Of a stretch of DNA of 16,438 nt, positions 1-6,632 are shown piece after piece; the stretch's first letter is position 1, and every line of letters begins with the position of its first letter. The translations under genes and the position numbers were made by a program. This DNA is from Clostridia bacterium (lineage in GTDB: Bacteria; Bacillota; Clostridia; Oscillospirales; Acutalibacteraceae). The DNA lies in NCBI GenBank assembly GCA_900771185.1, contig CAAGND010000145.1:1-16438 (forward strand), given 5' to 3'. The notes beneath the pieces are model-generated. The model saw only the letters and a list, made by a program, of their open reading frames with translations. It was not told the origin of the DNA and made no database searches.

Positions 1-696
1 AATATCGTCTTTTATTGATGAAAGCATTTTTTCAAGCCGTTCCTTCTCCTCCCGCAAGAGGCTCACAGCACTTTGAGTTTGCTTCGAGCATGTATCTTCT
101 GCAACCATCTCACTGACAATGCGCAAAGTTTTGAGGTCGCCGTTTTTGTAAGCCGTGACGGCATTTTCAAACAGCCGCACCTGTTCTTCAGACACATTCG
201 GATTCATGTCGGGATGCAGTTTTTTTACAATGCTGCGGTATAAATTTTTTAACTCCTTCGTTTCCTCCTGAGTTAAAATCTCAGCCTTGCTTCTCTCAAG
301 GGACTCGTTCATCTTGTTGATTTGTTCATTAAGTCTCTCCTGATACTCTTCAAACTCACCGTCGAGTATTTCTTCAATAAGAGAAATCACTATTTTTTCC
401 TGACGGTTTTTTCGCGCCTGAATCAACTCGATTTTTCTTTTGAGGCGCAGCGCAGAGCATTGTGCCGAATATACTTTATATTCCAGACTGCCGAGTTTGA
501 TATAATAATCCGTTTCTATGTTTTTACAGACTACAAATTGAAGTTCATCGCGTTCTAAGAGCAGCATGGACAACTCGGTTCTCATCCGTTCGACCTCTGC
601 TTTCAGTTTTTGAAAGTCGGGGAAGAGAATAATATTCGATTCCGTCTTCGCCTTGATTTCTTCTGCCTTTTCCTTATCAGAGCTACCGTTATTCAT
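1..696 (-). CDS. J-domain (DnaJ-like) coiled-coil protein, 3' end cut off by the window edge
   Basis: The 232 visible residues start at the ATG at 696 and run off the left edge without a stop. A second in-frame ATG lies at 702, but AGGA sits 6 nt before the ATG at 696 and directly against the one at 702, so 696 is preferred. Residues about 25-145 are charged and helical, probably coiled coil. Residues about 143-195 look like a J domain: KNLYRSIVKKL leads into HPD at 161-163, the tripeptide that stimulates Hsp70 (DnaK) ATPase, followed by a helix ending LFENAVTAYKNGDL. More charged helix follows (about 212-230). There is no Gly/Phe region or zinc finger, so this is not DnaJ itself but a J-domain protein of unknown client. 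It lies downstream of the terminator that closes the ftsEX operon. No convincing separate promoter was found, though TATAAC follows the terminator T-run. The function beyond a DnaK partnership is unknown. Confidence 0.75.
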   Translation of the reverse strand, partial: MNNGSSDKEKAEEIKAKTESNIILFPDFQKLKAEVERMRTELSMLLLERDELQFVVCKNIETDYYIKLGSLEYKVYSAQCSALRLKRKIELIQARKNRQEKIVISLIEEILDGEFEEYQERLNEQINKMNESLERSKAEILTQEETKELKNLYRSIVKKLHPDMNPNVSEEQVRLFENAVTAYKNGDLKTLRIVSEMVAEDTCSKQTQSAVSLLREEKERLEKMLSSIKDDI

Positions 697-744
697 ATTC
701 ATTCCTCACGGCATTTTCGCAATTCTGCCTTTTCCCATAGTTAT

Positions 745-773
745 AAAAAACCCGTTGAAAATCAACGGGTTTT
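745..773 (-). terminator. Rho-independent terminator after the S41-like gene
   Basis: An 8-bp perfect stem (CCCGTTGA at 751-758 with TCAACGGG at 762-769) has a 3-nt loop and is extended by A:T pairs. On the minus strand it is followed by six T (745-750). It starts just after the stop codon at 780-782 and separates the ftsEX operon from the J-domain gene. A-rich sequence on the other side could give weak activity in the opposite direction. Confidence 0.85.
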
Positions 774-779
774 GAAATC

Positions 780-1991
780 TTATTGTGCGCCGCTGTCTGA
801 CAGCATGGAGAGTGCCGCCTGAAGCTGTGCGTCCTCCTCATGCGAAAGCGTGCTGAGATTGAGCTGCTGCTGCGCGGTAAGTTCAACCTCCGAATCCGGC
901 TCTATGCCGACCGCATCATAGCTCTCGCTGATATAGGGCAGAACCTTTGAGGTGGTCAGCACGACCGCTCCGCCGTCGCTGAGCTCAAACAGTTCCTGCA
1001 CACCCGCGTTACCCTGCGTCTTTCCTCCGACAAGAACGGCCTTGCCGAAATCACGCATATCGCAGGCGAACAGCTCCGCGCATCCTGAGGTTTCGGAATT
1101 TATCAGCACCGCCATGGGCATTGATATATCCTCGGCGTCCGAACTGTAAGTCTTAACGGTCTTGCCGTTCTTATCCACCAGTGTCGCTATCGCCTTGTTT
1201 CCCTCAGTGGCAACAGGCACAAGATAATCTATAACACGGCTCGTATATTCAATTGTTCCGTCCGAGGTTCCCCTGACATCAAAAATAATGCTTTTCGCAC
1301 CCTGAGTCTGAAGCGCGTCAATCGCCTTTTCAAGCTGGCTGAGCGTCGTCTTATAGAAAGCCGAGATTTTGACATAACCTGTGGTTCCTATAAGCTCATA
1401 GCTGACAGTGCGGCTTGAATAGCCAAGCACAAGATTCACCGTCTTGTCAACATTATCTCTTCTGTAAGTCACGCTGACGGAAGTCAGCTTTGTTCCGCTG
1501 AGCTTTGCGAGCATCTCGGAGTGGTTTGAAGCGGTGACTGTATCTCCGCCGATATCGACTATTTCATCGCCTTTTTGCAGGCCCTCGGTCTGCGCGGGAG
1601 AGTCCGGATAGACCTCAGTCACCCTGAGATAACCCGTCTGCGGATCAAGTTCCGCCTCAAGCCCGACACCGGAGCTACGCCCTTCAAGCTTGTCTGAATA
1701 TATCCCATATTCCTCAGCACTCATGTAATAACTGTACTGGTCGCCGAGACCTTTGACATATCCGCTTTCGATATTGGTGTCAAGGAAATTTTCATCAATC
1801 TTTCCGTAATACTTTGAGCGGACTATCTCATCGATCTCCTCAACAGCGGAATACATCTGAGAACGGTCAAGCAGATCGGTCATCAGATTATCATATATCC
1901 GCTGAGACACCGACATTGTTATCGCGAAGGTTGCTGTTGCGGATATGATTATCAGCGCAACGGTGAGACCCAGTGATATTTTTTTATTCAT
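780..1991 (-). CDS. PDZ / S41 (C-terminal processing) peptidase homologue, probably catalytically inactive
   Basis: 403 residues. An N-terminal signal anchor (about 5-25) is followed by a helical stretch, a PDZ domain (about 107-190, with GVGLEAEL and SPAQTEGLQKGDEI) and an S41 fold (about 195-366). This is the architecture of exported Ctp proteases such as CtpA/CtpB, which cleave envelope proteins with a Ser-Lys dyad. Aligned by eye to the family pattern S-A-S-E plus 25 residues to the Lys of GKG, the Ser position is Gly303 (TSGCAEL) and the Lys position is Asn328 (KTQGNAGVQ). The third catalytic residue, Gln332, remains. The DLRxNPGG loop is also eroded to DVRGTSDG (238-245). I checked both codons in the DNA. 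The gene is last in the ftsE-ftsX-hydrolase operon, 29 nt after the hydrolase, and ends at a terminator. Family assignment is secure; loss of activity is inferred. Confidence 0.88.
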   Translation of the reverse strand: MNKKISLGLTVALIIISATATFAITMSVSQRIYDNLMTDLLDRSQMYSAVEEIDEIVRSKYYGKIDENFLDTNIESGYVKGLGDQYSYYMSAEEYGIYSDKLEGRSSGVGLEAELDPQTGYLRVTEVYPDSPAQTEGLQKGDEIVDIGGDTVTASNHSEMLAKLSGTKLTSVSVTYRRDNVDKTVNLVLGYSSRTVSYELIGTTGYVKISAFYKTTLSQLEKAIDALQTQGAKSIIFDVRGTSDGTIEYTSRVIDYLVPVATEGNKAIATLVDKNGKTVKTYSSDAEDISMPMAVLINSETSGCAELFACDMRDFGKAVLVGGKTQGNAGVQELFELSDGGAVVLTTSKVLPYISESYDAVGIEPDSEVELTAQQQLNLSTLSHEEDAQLQAALSMLSDSGAQ

Positions 1992-2020
1992 GTGCTTTCA
2001 CCATCCTTTTAAGGGAGACG

Positions 2021-3319
2021 TCAATTGGGCGGAGTGACAAAGTCAAGCGGATTGAGCTTCTCCACGACACCGTTGACCACCTGCATAACCTGGAAATGCA
2101 GGTGCGGTCCGGTCACATATCCGGTAGCGCCCATATAGGCTATCGTCTCTCCCTTTTCCACATATTCGCCCGCAGACACGATTATGCTTGAGCAGTGTCC
2201 GTAATAGGTTCTGTATCCGTCGCCGTGGTCAATGGTCAGATAGTTTCCGCCGACATTGGAATAGCCCCTTGTCAGAACCTTTCCGCTCTGTGCCGCGACT
2301 ATTCTCTTGCCCGAGGAAACGTTCACACCGTTCTCACGCACGACAATATCTATCGCAGGATGGAAGGTGTAGCTGCCGTCATCCTCCGGGTCATAGTAGC
2401 CGTATCCGGCGGATATGTAGGAATTTGAATACGGCACAGGCCACATCATAATGCCGTCATTGTAATAATAATCATCGCCGCTCTGTGAGCCGTTGGCGAC
2501 CATCTGCTCTATCTGACGCTCAAAGGCCTCCTTCTGCCGCTGCTGCTTACGCAGCTCCTCCTGATAGGCGCTGCTGCTCTTGTCGAGTGAGGTCATAAGA
2601 TTTGAAATTTTAAGATAATTATCATTGAAATCATTCTGCTTTGAGGTAAGCGCGCTCGCCTTTTTGTCAAGCTCGCTCTTTTTCTCAAGCAGAACCGCAC
2701 GCTTTGAATCGACCTGCGCCCTGTCTTCCGAAAGCTCCTTTTCAAGAGTTTCGAGTTTTTTCATCTCGTCTTCAAGGCGAGCTATGAGCGCATTGTCGTT
2801 CTCTGTTACGCTGGCAATAAGCTGCATTCTCAGCAACAGGGACGACACGCTGTCAGCCTCGAGAATGATTTCTATCCACGAAGTGCTTCCCGCCATATAG
2901 GTTGCCCGCAGACGCTCTGAAATAAGCGCCTGAGTTTCATCAATTTCATCATTTGCCTTTTGTATCTTCGTTTTGGCGTCATCAATTTTTTTGTCGAGAG
3001 CCGCTATTTCCTTGTCATAGACCGCTATATCCGCATTGAGCAGCTCGATTTCGGAATTGAGGATATCGAGCTGGCCGCTGATTGCATCGGCCTGCTGCGA
3101 AAGCGTTGTCAGCTTCTCCTCGTTTGACGCCATCTGGCTTTCTATCTGAGCAAGCTTGTCCTTATTTGCTTCTATCTGCTGCTGAAGCTTGTTATATTCG
3201 TTTTTCAGACCCTCAAGCGTCTGTGCGTGAGCCTGAGGAAATATGCCCGACACCGCAAGGAGAGCCGTGCACAGCAGCAAAGCCGCAGTCCGTTTGAAAA
3301 ATCCGGTGTTCTTATTCAT
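2021..3319 (-). CDS. FtsEX-associated murein hydrolase, coiled coil plus M23 (LytM) endopeptidase
   Basis: 432 residues from the ATG at 3319. A signal peptide (about 1-32, ending AHAQ) marks it as secreted. Residues about 33-135 and 176-275 are long coiled coils, like the regulatory arms of EnvC, CwlO and PcsB that are engaged by FtsX. The C-terminal M23 domain (about 292-430) has all expected zinc/catalytic residues: H320 and D324 (HPAID), H375 (YYGH), and H406 and H408 (HLHF). It should therefore cleave peptidoglycan cross-links itself, unlike E. coli EnvC, whose LytM domain is degenerate and only activates amidases. The start overlaps the ftsX stop by 8 nt. AAGGAG at 3333-3338 is 13 nt upstream, rather far. 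A TTG at 3331 is possible but lies only 2 nt from that site. Its neighbours ftsE and ftsX suggest ATP-driven control at division or elongation sites. Confidence 0.9.
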   Translation of the reverse strand: MNKNTGFFKRTAALLLCTALLAVSGIFPQAHAQTLEGLKNEYNKLQQQIEANKDKLAQIESQMASNEEKLTTLSQQADAISGQLDILNSEIELLNADIAVYDKEIAALDKKIDDAKTKIQKANDEIDETQALISERLRATYMAGSTSWIEIILEADSVSSLLLRMQLIASVTENDNALIARLEDEMKKLETLEKELSEDRAQVDSKRAVLLEKKSELDKKASALTSKQNDFNDNYLKISNLMTSLDKSSSAYQEELRKQQRQKEAFERQIEQMVANGSQSGDDYYYNDGIMMWPVPYSNSYISAGYGYYDPEDDGSYTFHPAIDIVVRENGVNVSSGKRIVAAQSGKVLTRGYSNVGGNYLTIDHGDGYRTYYGHCSSIIVSAGEYVEKGETIAYMGATGYVTGPHLHFQVMQVVNGVVEKLNPLDFVTPPN

Positions 3320-4232
3320 CGACAACCACAAACTCCTTTTCCTTGAGATATCTGGTTATGGAAACAGCGCTGCCGAATGCGCCCGCAACAAGGCCGAGCC
3401 CGAGGAAAACCGCGAGAAGTATAAGAGCGTATTTTCCGAACGGAACCACACTTGTCATACCGAGCCCTGAGAGCATCGAGACTAACGACCTGCTCACCGC
3501 GGCATAGATTGCCCAGACGGCCAGCAGGGCGAGAACGCCCGATATCACGCCGAGCATCATACCCTCGACCATAAACGGCCAGCGGATAAACCATCTTGTC
3601 GCTCCGACGCTCTTCATTATATTGATTTCCAGCCTGCGGCTGTCCATAGTTATTCTTATAGTGTTTGAAACAATAAACAGAGAGACTATCAGAAGCAGAG
3701 ATATTATGCCGATGCTGACATAGCTGACGGTGTTTCTGAGCCCTGAGAGCTTCGCGGCAAGCTGCCTGTTCTCTCTGATATGCAAGACATTGTCAAGCTT
3801 CGCGAGACTTTCAACAGTCTCGTCAAAAAGCTCCTGCTCCTCGAGCACGACCTCGTAGGCATCGGGCAGAGGGTTGGAATCCAGCCCCTCAAACAGGACT
3901 GAGGAATCTCCCATATCGTTCTTGAGCTGCTCAAAGCTCGACTCACGGGAGATAAAGGTGCATTTGCTGACGTTATCCTGCGCCTTTATGCTCTCTCCGA
4001 GCGCCTTTGTCTGCTCTTCTGTGGCTTCGTCCTCAACGAACACCATGATGACATTCTGATCCTCAACGGAGCCGATGAACATATTGATATTGACCATCAG
4101 CATAAACGCCGCGCCTATCATCACCATACAGCTGAACAGCACTGAAATGGAGGCGATACTCATCAGGCGGTTGACATAGAGATTTCGAAAGCCCTCTCTT
4201 GTCAGATAACCGAGGCTGCCGTTATTTTTCAT
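3312..4232 (-). CDS. ftsX: Cell-division ABC transporter permease-like protein FtsX
   Basis: 306 residues from the ATG at 4232. The layout is typical of FtsX: a short cytoplasmic N terminus, TM1 (about 25-48), a large extracellular domain (about 50-168), then three further membrane segments (about 171-192, 222-246 and 268-292). The cytoplasmic loop SRRLEINIMKSVGATRWFIR (199-218) between TM2 and TM3 is the family's coupling region to FtsE. FtsX does not transport a substrate. It passes FtsE ATPase cycles to a periplasmic or extracellular wall hydrolase, here most likely the coiled-coil M23 protein encoded next. The ATG overlaps the ftsE stop by one base (TGATG), and GGAGGT at 4241-4246 is 8 nt before it. 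A GTG at 4235 is an alternative start. Its 3' end overlaps the hydrolase start by 8 nt. Confidence 0.95.
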   Translation of the reverse strand: MKNNGSLGYLTREGFRNLYVNRLMSIASISVLFSCMVMIGAAFMLMVNINMFIGSVEDQNVIMVFVEDEATEEQTKALGESIKAQDNVSKCTFISRESSFEQLKNDMGDSSVLFEGLDSNPLPDAYEVVLEEQELFDETVESLAKLDNVLHIRENRQLAAKLSGLRNTVSYVSIGIISLLLIVSLFIVSNTIRITMDSRRLEINIMKSVGATRWFIRWPFMVEGMMLGVISGVLALLAVWAIYAAVSRSLVSMLSGLGMTSVVPFGKYALILLAVFLGLGLVAGAFGSAVSITRYLKEKEFVVVDE

Positions 4233-5083
4233 CACGCATCACCTCCGTTGGAATCTTCAAGATATATCGAATAATCCGACACGGCGTTTGCATAGGCGGT
4301 GTCGGCAGCCGGCTCTGCAGCCGTCTCCTCATCGTCATCATTGAGATATTTCGTTGCGAAATCCGCATCGGGGGTGCCGAGTCTTCCCGAACCGAGAGTT
4401 TCACGGTGGGCGGAATTTTTCATCTTTCCGTCAGCGGCGACGCTTCCGTTTTCAAGGATTATCACCCGCTTGTCATACATGCGCACAAGGCTGTGCTCAT
4501 GCGTGACCATGACAACCGTGGTGCCCTCCCTGTTGAGCCGCATAAGCAGGTCGACAATCTCCATGCTCATTCTCGGGTCAACATTGCCGGTGGGCTCGTC
4601 CGCTATAATAAGATCCGCATTGTTCGCGAGGGCGCGGGCAAGCGCCACACGCTGCTGTTCGCCGCCGGAGAGCTCATTGGGATAACAGCGAGCCTTATCG
4701 GCAAGTCCGACTATGCCGATAACATAGGGCACACGCTTGCGTATCTGCTTCTCCTTTGTGCCGATAACGCGCATTGCAAACGCCACGTTGTCATAGACGG
4801 TCATCTTGGGGATGAGCCTGAAATCCTGGAAAACAATACCCAACCCGCGGCGGAAATACGGAATGTCGCCGCGGGAAAGGGTGCTCAAATCACAATCTTT
4901 AATTATTACAGTTCCGTGCGTAGGCACTTCCTCACGCATTATAAGCTTGAGGAAGGTACTCTTTCCGGCGCCGGACGCGCCCACGACAAAGACAAATTCG
5001 CCTTTGTCAATTTTGATGTTCACATTGTTTAGAGCATGTGTTCCGTTTTCATATACCTTGGAAACATCTCTGAATTCTATCAC
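4232..5083 (-). CDS. ftsE: Cell-division ATP-binding protein FtsE with a C-terminal extension
   Basis: 283 residues from the GTG at 5083. The ABC ATPase motifs are complete: Walker A GASGAGKST (35-43), Q-loop Q86, signature LSGGEQQR (138-145), Walker B DLIIADEP (157-164) and switch H195. FtsE pairs with FtsX and drives activation of cell-wall hydrolysis at the membrane. Usual FtsE proteins are around 225-230 residues, so residues from about 225 to 283 are an added tail. The tail is rich in Asp, Glu and Ala (NDDDEETAAEPAAD) and ends EDSNGGDA. It is in frame and uninterrupted and contains the ftsX ribosome binding site at its DNA end, so it is real coding sequence. Longer readings starting upstream at 5128 would put residues before the beginning of the domain and lack a matching ribosome binding site. 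Confidence 0.95.
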   Translation of the reverse strand: MIEFRDVSKVYENGTHALNNVNIKIDKGEFVFVVGASGAGKSTFLKLIMREEVPTHGTVIIKDCDLSTLSRGDIPYFRRGLGIVFQDFRLIPKMTVYDNVAFAMRVIGTKEKQIRKRVPYVIGIVGLADKARCYPNELSGGEQQRVALARALANNADLIIADEPTGNVDPRMSMEIVDLLMRLNREGTTVVMVTHEHSLVRMYDKRVIILENGSVAADGKMKNSAHRETLGSGRLGTPDADFATKYLNDDDEETAAEPAADTAYANAVSDYSIYLEDSNGGDA

Positions 5084-5090
5084 AAAATTC

Positions 5091-5096
5091 ACTCCT
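5091..5096 (-). promoter_or_regulatory. Ribosome binding site fixing the ftsE GTG start
   Basis: On the minus strand this reads AGGAGT, 7 nt before the GTG at 5083. There is no ATG nearby that would leave the ABC domain intact, so this site decides the GTG start. Confidence 0.75.
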
Positions 5097-5109
5097 AATG
5101 TGTTGCAAG

Positions 5110-5144
5110 AAAAACCCGCCGCACGCACCGTACCGCCGCGGCAG
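5110..5144 (-). terminator. Possible terminator or attenuator hairpin between the CdaR-like gene and ftsE
   Basis: On the minus strand CTGCCGC (5138-5144) pairs with GCGGCGG (5116-5122), 7 pairs with one T-G wobble, around a 15-nt loop. G and then five T follow (5110-5114). It lies in the 128-nt gap between the two genes. No promoter is visible between it and ftsE, so it may be a partial terminator or an attenuator in a longer leader. The rest of the gap (5145-5211) shows no convincing promoter to me. Confidence 0.45.
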
Positions 5145-5211
5145 AACCCGAAGCCCGGATATACATTCCCCGGCTTTCAGGACTGCCGACAAACGGTTGT
5201 GAGCGTATCCG

Positions 5212-6294
5212 TCAATATTTGACAGGCTGCGCGTCAAGGTATTTTTTGACCATGAGAGCCACTTTGAACACTATGGCATCATCAAACTCACGAAGGTCAA
5301 GGCCGGTGAGCTTCTTGATTTTTTCAAGTCTGTAAACCAGAGTGTTGCGGTGGACAAAAAGTTTGCGTGAGGTCTCGGAAACATTGAGGTTGTTCTCAAA
5401 GAAGCGCTGAATGGTGAACAGAGTCTCCTGATCGAGGCTCTCTATCGAGCCGCGCTTGAACACCTCGCGCAGGAACATATCGCACAGCGTTGTGGGAAGC
5501 TGATAGATAAGTCTTGCTATTCCGAGATTGTCATAGCTGACTATTGTTTTCTCAGTGTCGAATACCTTGCCGACCTCAAGCGCTATCTGCGCCTCCTTGA
5601 AGGAGCGCGCAAGATCCTTGATGCCGACAACCGTTGTGCCGATACCGACATGTGCGTGAATATAAAGATCAGTTGTCAGAGAGTCGGAGATGGAGCGTGC
5701 CAGCTTTTCGAGATCCTTTGTCTCGATATTGCCGCGCACTTCCTTGACAAGCGCTATATCGTTCTCATTGATGTTGATTACGAAATCCTTGGTCTTGTCC
5801 GGGAAGAGATTCTGGATAACATCGAATGCCGCAGAGTCGTTATGTTCGAGAATCCTGATAAGAAGCACAGTGCGGGATGTTTCGCCGTTGAAGCGCAGCT
5901 CCCTCGCCTTGATTGCTATATCGCCCGGAAGAATGTTGTCAAGAATGACATTCTTGATGAAGTTGCCTCTGTCAAATTTTTCGTCATAGCACTGCTTGAT
6001 GCTGCTGAGTGCTATGCAGCAGATATCCGCATATTTGCCGGCAAGCTCATCCGTTCCGTCGACAAAAACTGCATACTCAGCCTGCATATGGGAGCCGAAA
6101 GCGCGGTATGTGTATCCGTTGATATAGTGAAGCTCACCCTCGGAAAACACCTGCGAAACATTCGAGATAACCTCGCCTATCTTCCCCAGTTCACTGCAGG
6201 AGATTATCGTGCCGGTTTCATCAATGACACCGATTGTTCTGTCAACGGCATCGCGCATCTGATGAATGACACCCTGAAAAAGCCTGTTTGACAT
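5212..6294 (-). CDS. CdaR/PucR-family transcriptional regulator
   Basis: 360 residues from the ATG at 6294, which has AGGGG 8 nt upstream. Residues about 1-110 contain a PAS/diacid-recognition-like sensor region (VDRTIGVIDETGTIISCSELGKIG). The middle (about 135-250) resembles the GGDEF-like domain of CdaR proteins. The C terminus is a PucR-type helix-turn-helix: LFTIQRFFENNLNVSETSRKLFVHRNTLVYRLEKIKKLTGLD, about 292-333, shown in pieces by VSETSRKL and HRNTLVYRLEKI. Members of this family activate sugar-diacid or purine-catabolism genes, but no such gene is nearby, so the ligand and targets are unknown. It is divergent from ylmH and upstream of ftsEX, from which it is separated by a GC-rich gap with a hairpin. 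Starting further upstream at 6375 would extend into the promoter. Confidence 0.88.
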   Translation of the reverse strand: MSNRLFQGVIHQMRDAVDRTIGVIDETGTIISCSELGKIGEVISNVSQVFSEGELHYINGYTYRAFGSHMQAEYAVFVDGTDELAGKYADICCIALSSIKQCYDEKFDRGNFIKNVILDNILPGDIAIKARELRFNGETSRTVLLIRILEHNDSAAFDVIQNLFPDKTKDFVININENDIALVKEVRGNIETKDLEKLARSISDSLTTDLYIHAHVGIGTTVVGIKDLARSFKEAQIALEVGKVFDTEKTIVSYDNLGIARLIYQLPTTLCDMFLREVFKRGSIESLDQETLFTIQRFFENNLNVSETSRKLFVHRNTLVYRLEKIKKLTGLDLREFDDAIVFKVALMVKKYLDAQPVKY

Positions 6295-6364
6295 AATATC
6301 TACCCCTATTCTGAATAATTTCAACTTCTGCTGTTTTATACAAATTGACAACTGAGCTATAGAC

Positions 6365-6393
6365 ATTTTACACAATTTTCAGTCTAATTGCAA
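6365..6393 (-). promoter_or_regulatory. Predicted sigma-A promoter of the CdaR-like gene
   Basis: On the minus strand, -35 TTGCAA (6388-6393), a 17-nt spacer and -10 TAAAAT (6365-6370). Transcription would begin near 6358, giving a leader of about 64 nt before the ATG at 6294. Confidence 0.7.
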
Positions 6394-6483
6394 GACATCA
6401 GCCTCTAAAAAATATGGTATTTTCAATAAATATTTCAAAAAATTTTTTAAAACACCCTGTTTTTATTAATTTCCACCAAAAAT

Positions 6484-6508
6484 ATTTTTAGTTTTTGGAA
6501 CTAAAAAT
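6484..6508. repeat. Perfect 10-bp inverted repeat in the divergent intergenic region
   Basis: ATTTTTAGTT (6484-6493) is the exact inverse of AACTAAAAAT (6499-6508), with the 5-nt spacer TTTGG. It lies between the two divergent promoters, so it could be an operator, for example for the CdaR-like regulator. It could also be a weak AU-rich hairpin. No function is shown by sequence alone. Confidence 0.45.
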
Positions 6509-6595
6509 TTTGTTTAAATTGTCAATAGATTTCCTCATTCTTCCATTTATATTGCCGCCGGCGCGCTGAAAGTGCTTTAATTTGACTGAATATTA

Positions 6596-6604
6596 TGATA
6601 TAAT
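6596..6604 (+). promoter_or_regulatory. Extended -10 promoter for ylmH
   Basis: TGATATAAT is a consensus extended -10 (TGN plus TATAAT). The -35 region 17 nt upstream (TTTAAT at 6576-6581) is weak, as is common for extended -10 promoters. The start of transcription would be about 6611, leaving a leader of about 22 nt before the ATG at 6633. Confidence 0.6.
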
Positions 6605-6632
6605 AACTACATCTTACAAGGACGACGGGAGC

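Larger units (their letters stand above)
6295..6632. other. AT-rich divergent intergenic region
   Basis: 338 nt lie between the CdaR-like gene and ylmH. The region holds the minus-strand promoter at 6365-6393, the plus-strand extended -10 at 6596-6604, and a dyad at 6484-6508. It has runs of A and T (about 6405-6520) that could be bent DNA or AT-rich UP-element sequence. No protein-coding frame is evident. Confidence 0.7.

Noticed and set aside
4199..5032. Long plus-strand open frame (277 codons) opposite ftsE
   Set aside because: It runs antisense to a complete FtsE with all ABC motifs, has no recognisable domain and no ribosome binding site; a codon-bias shadow.
5145..5211. Inverted GC-rich bases (AGCCGGGG with TCCGGGCT) as a second terminator
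   Set aside because: Pairing is imperfect and no T-run follows on the minus strand.
5650..6291. Plus-strand open frame (213 codons) opposite the CdaR-like gene
   Set aside because: Antisense to a well-supported regulator, with no family resemblance and no start signal.
6582..6604. TTGACT (6582-6587) as -35 partner of TATAAT (6599-6604)
   Set aside because: The spacing is only 11 nt, too short for a sigma-A promoter; the TG-extended -10 explains the site better. The TTG is also not used as the ylmH start for the same reason.
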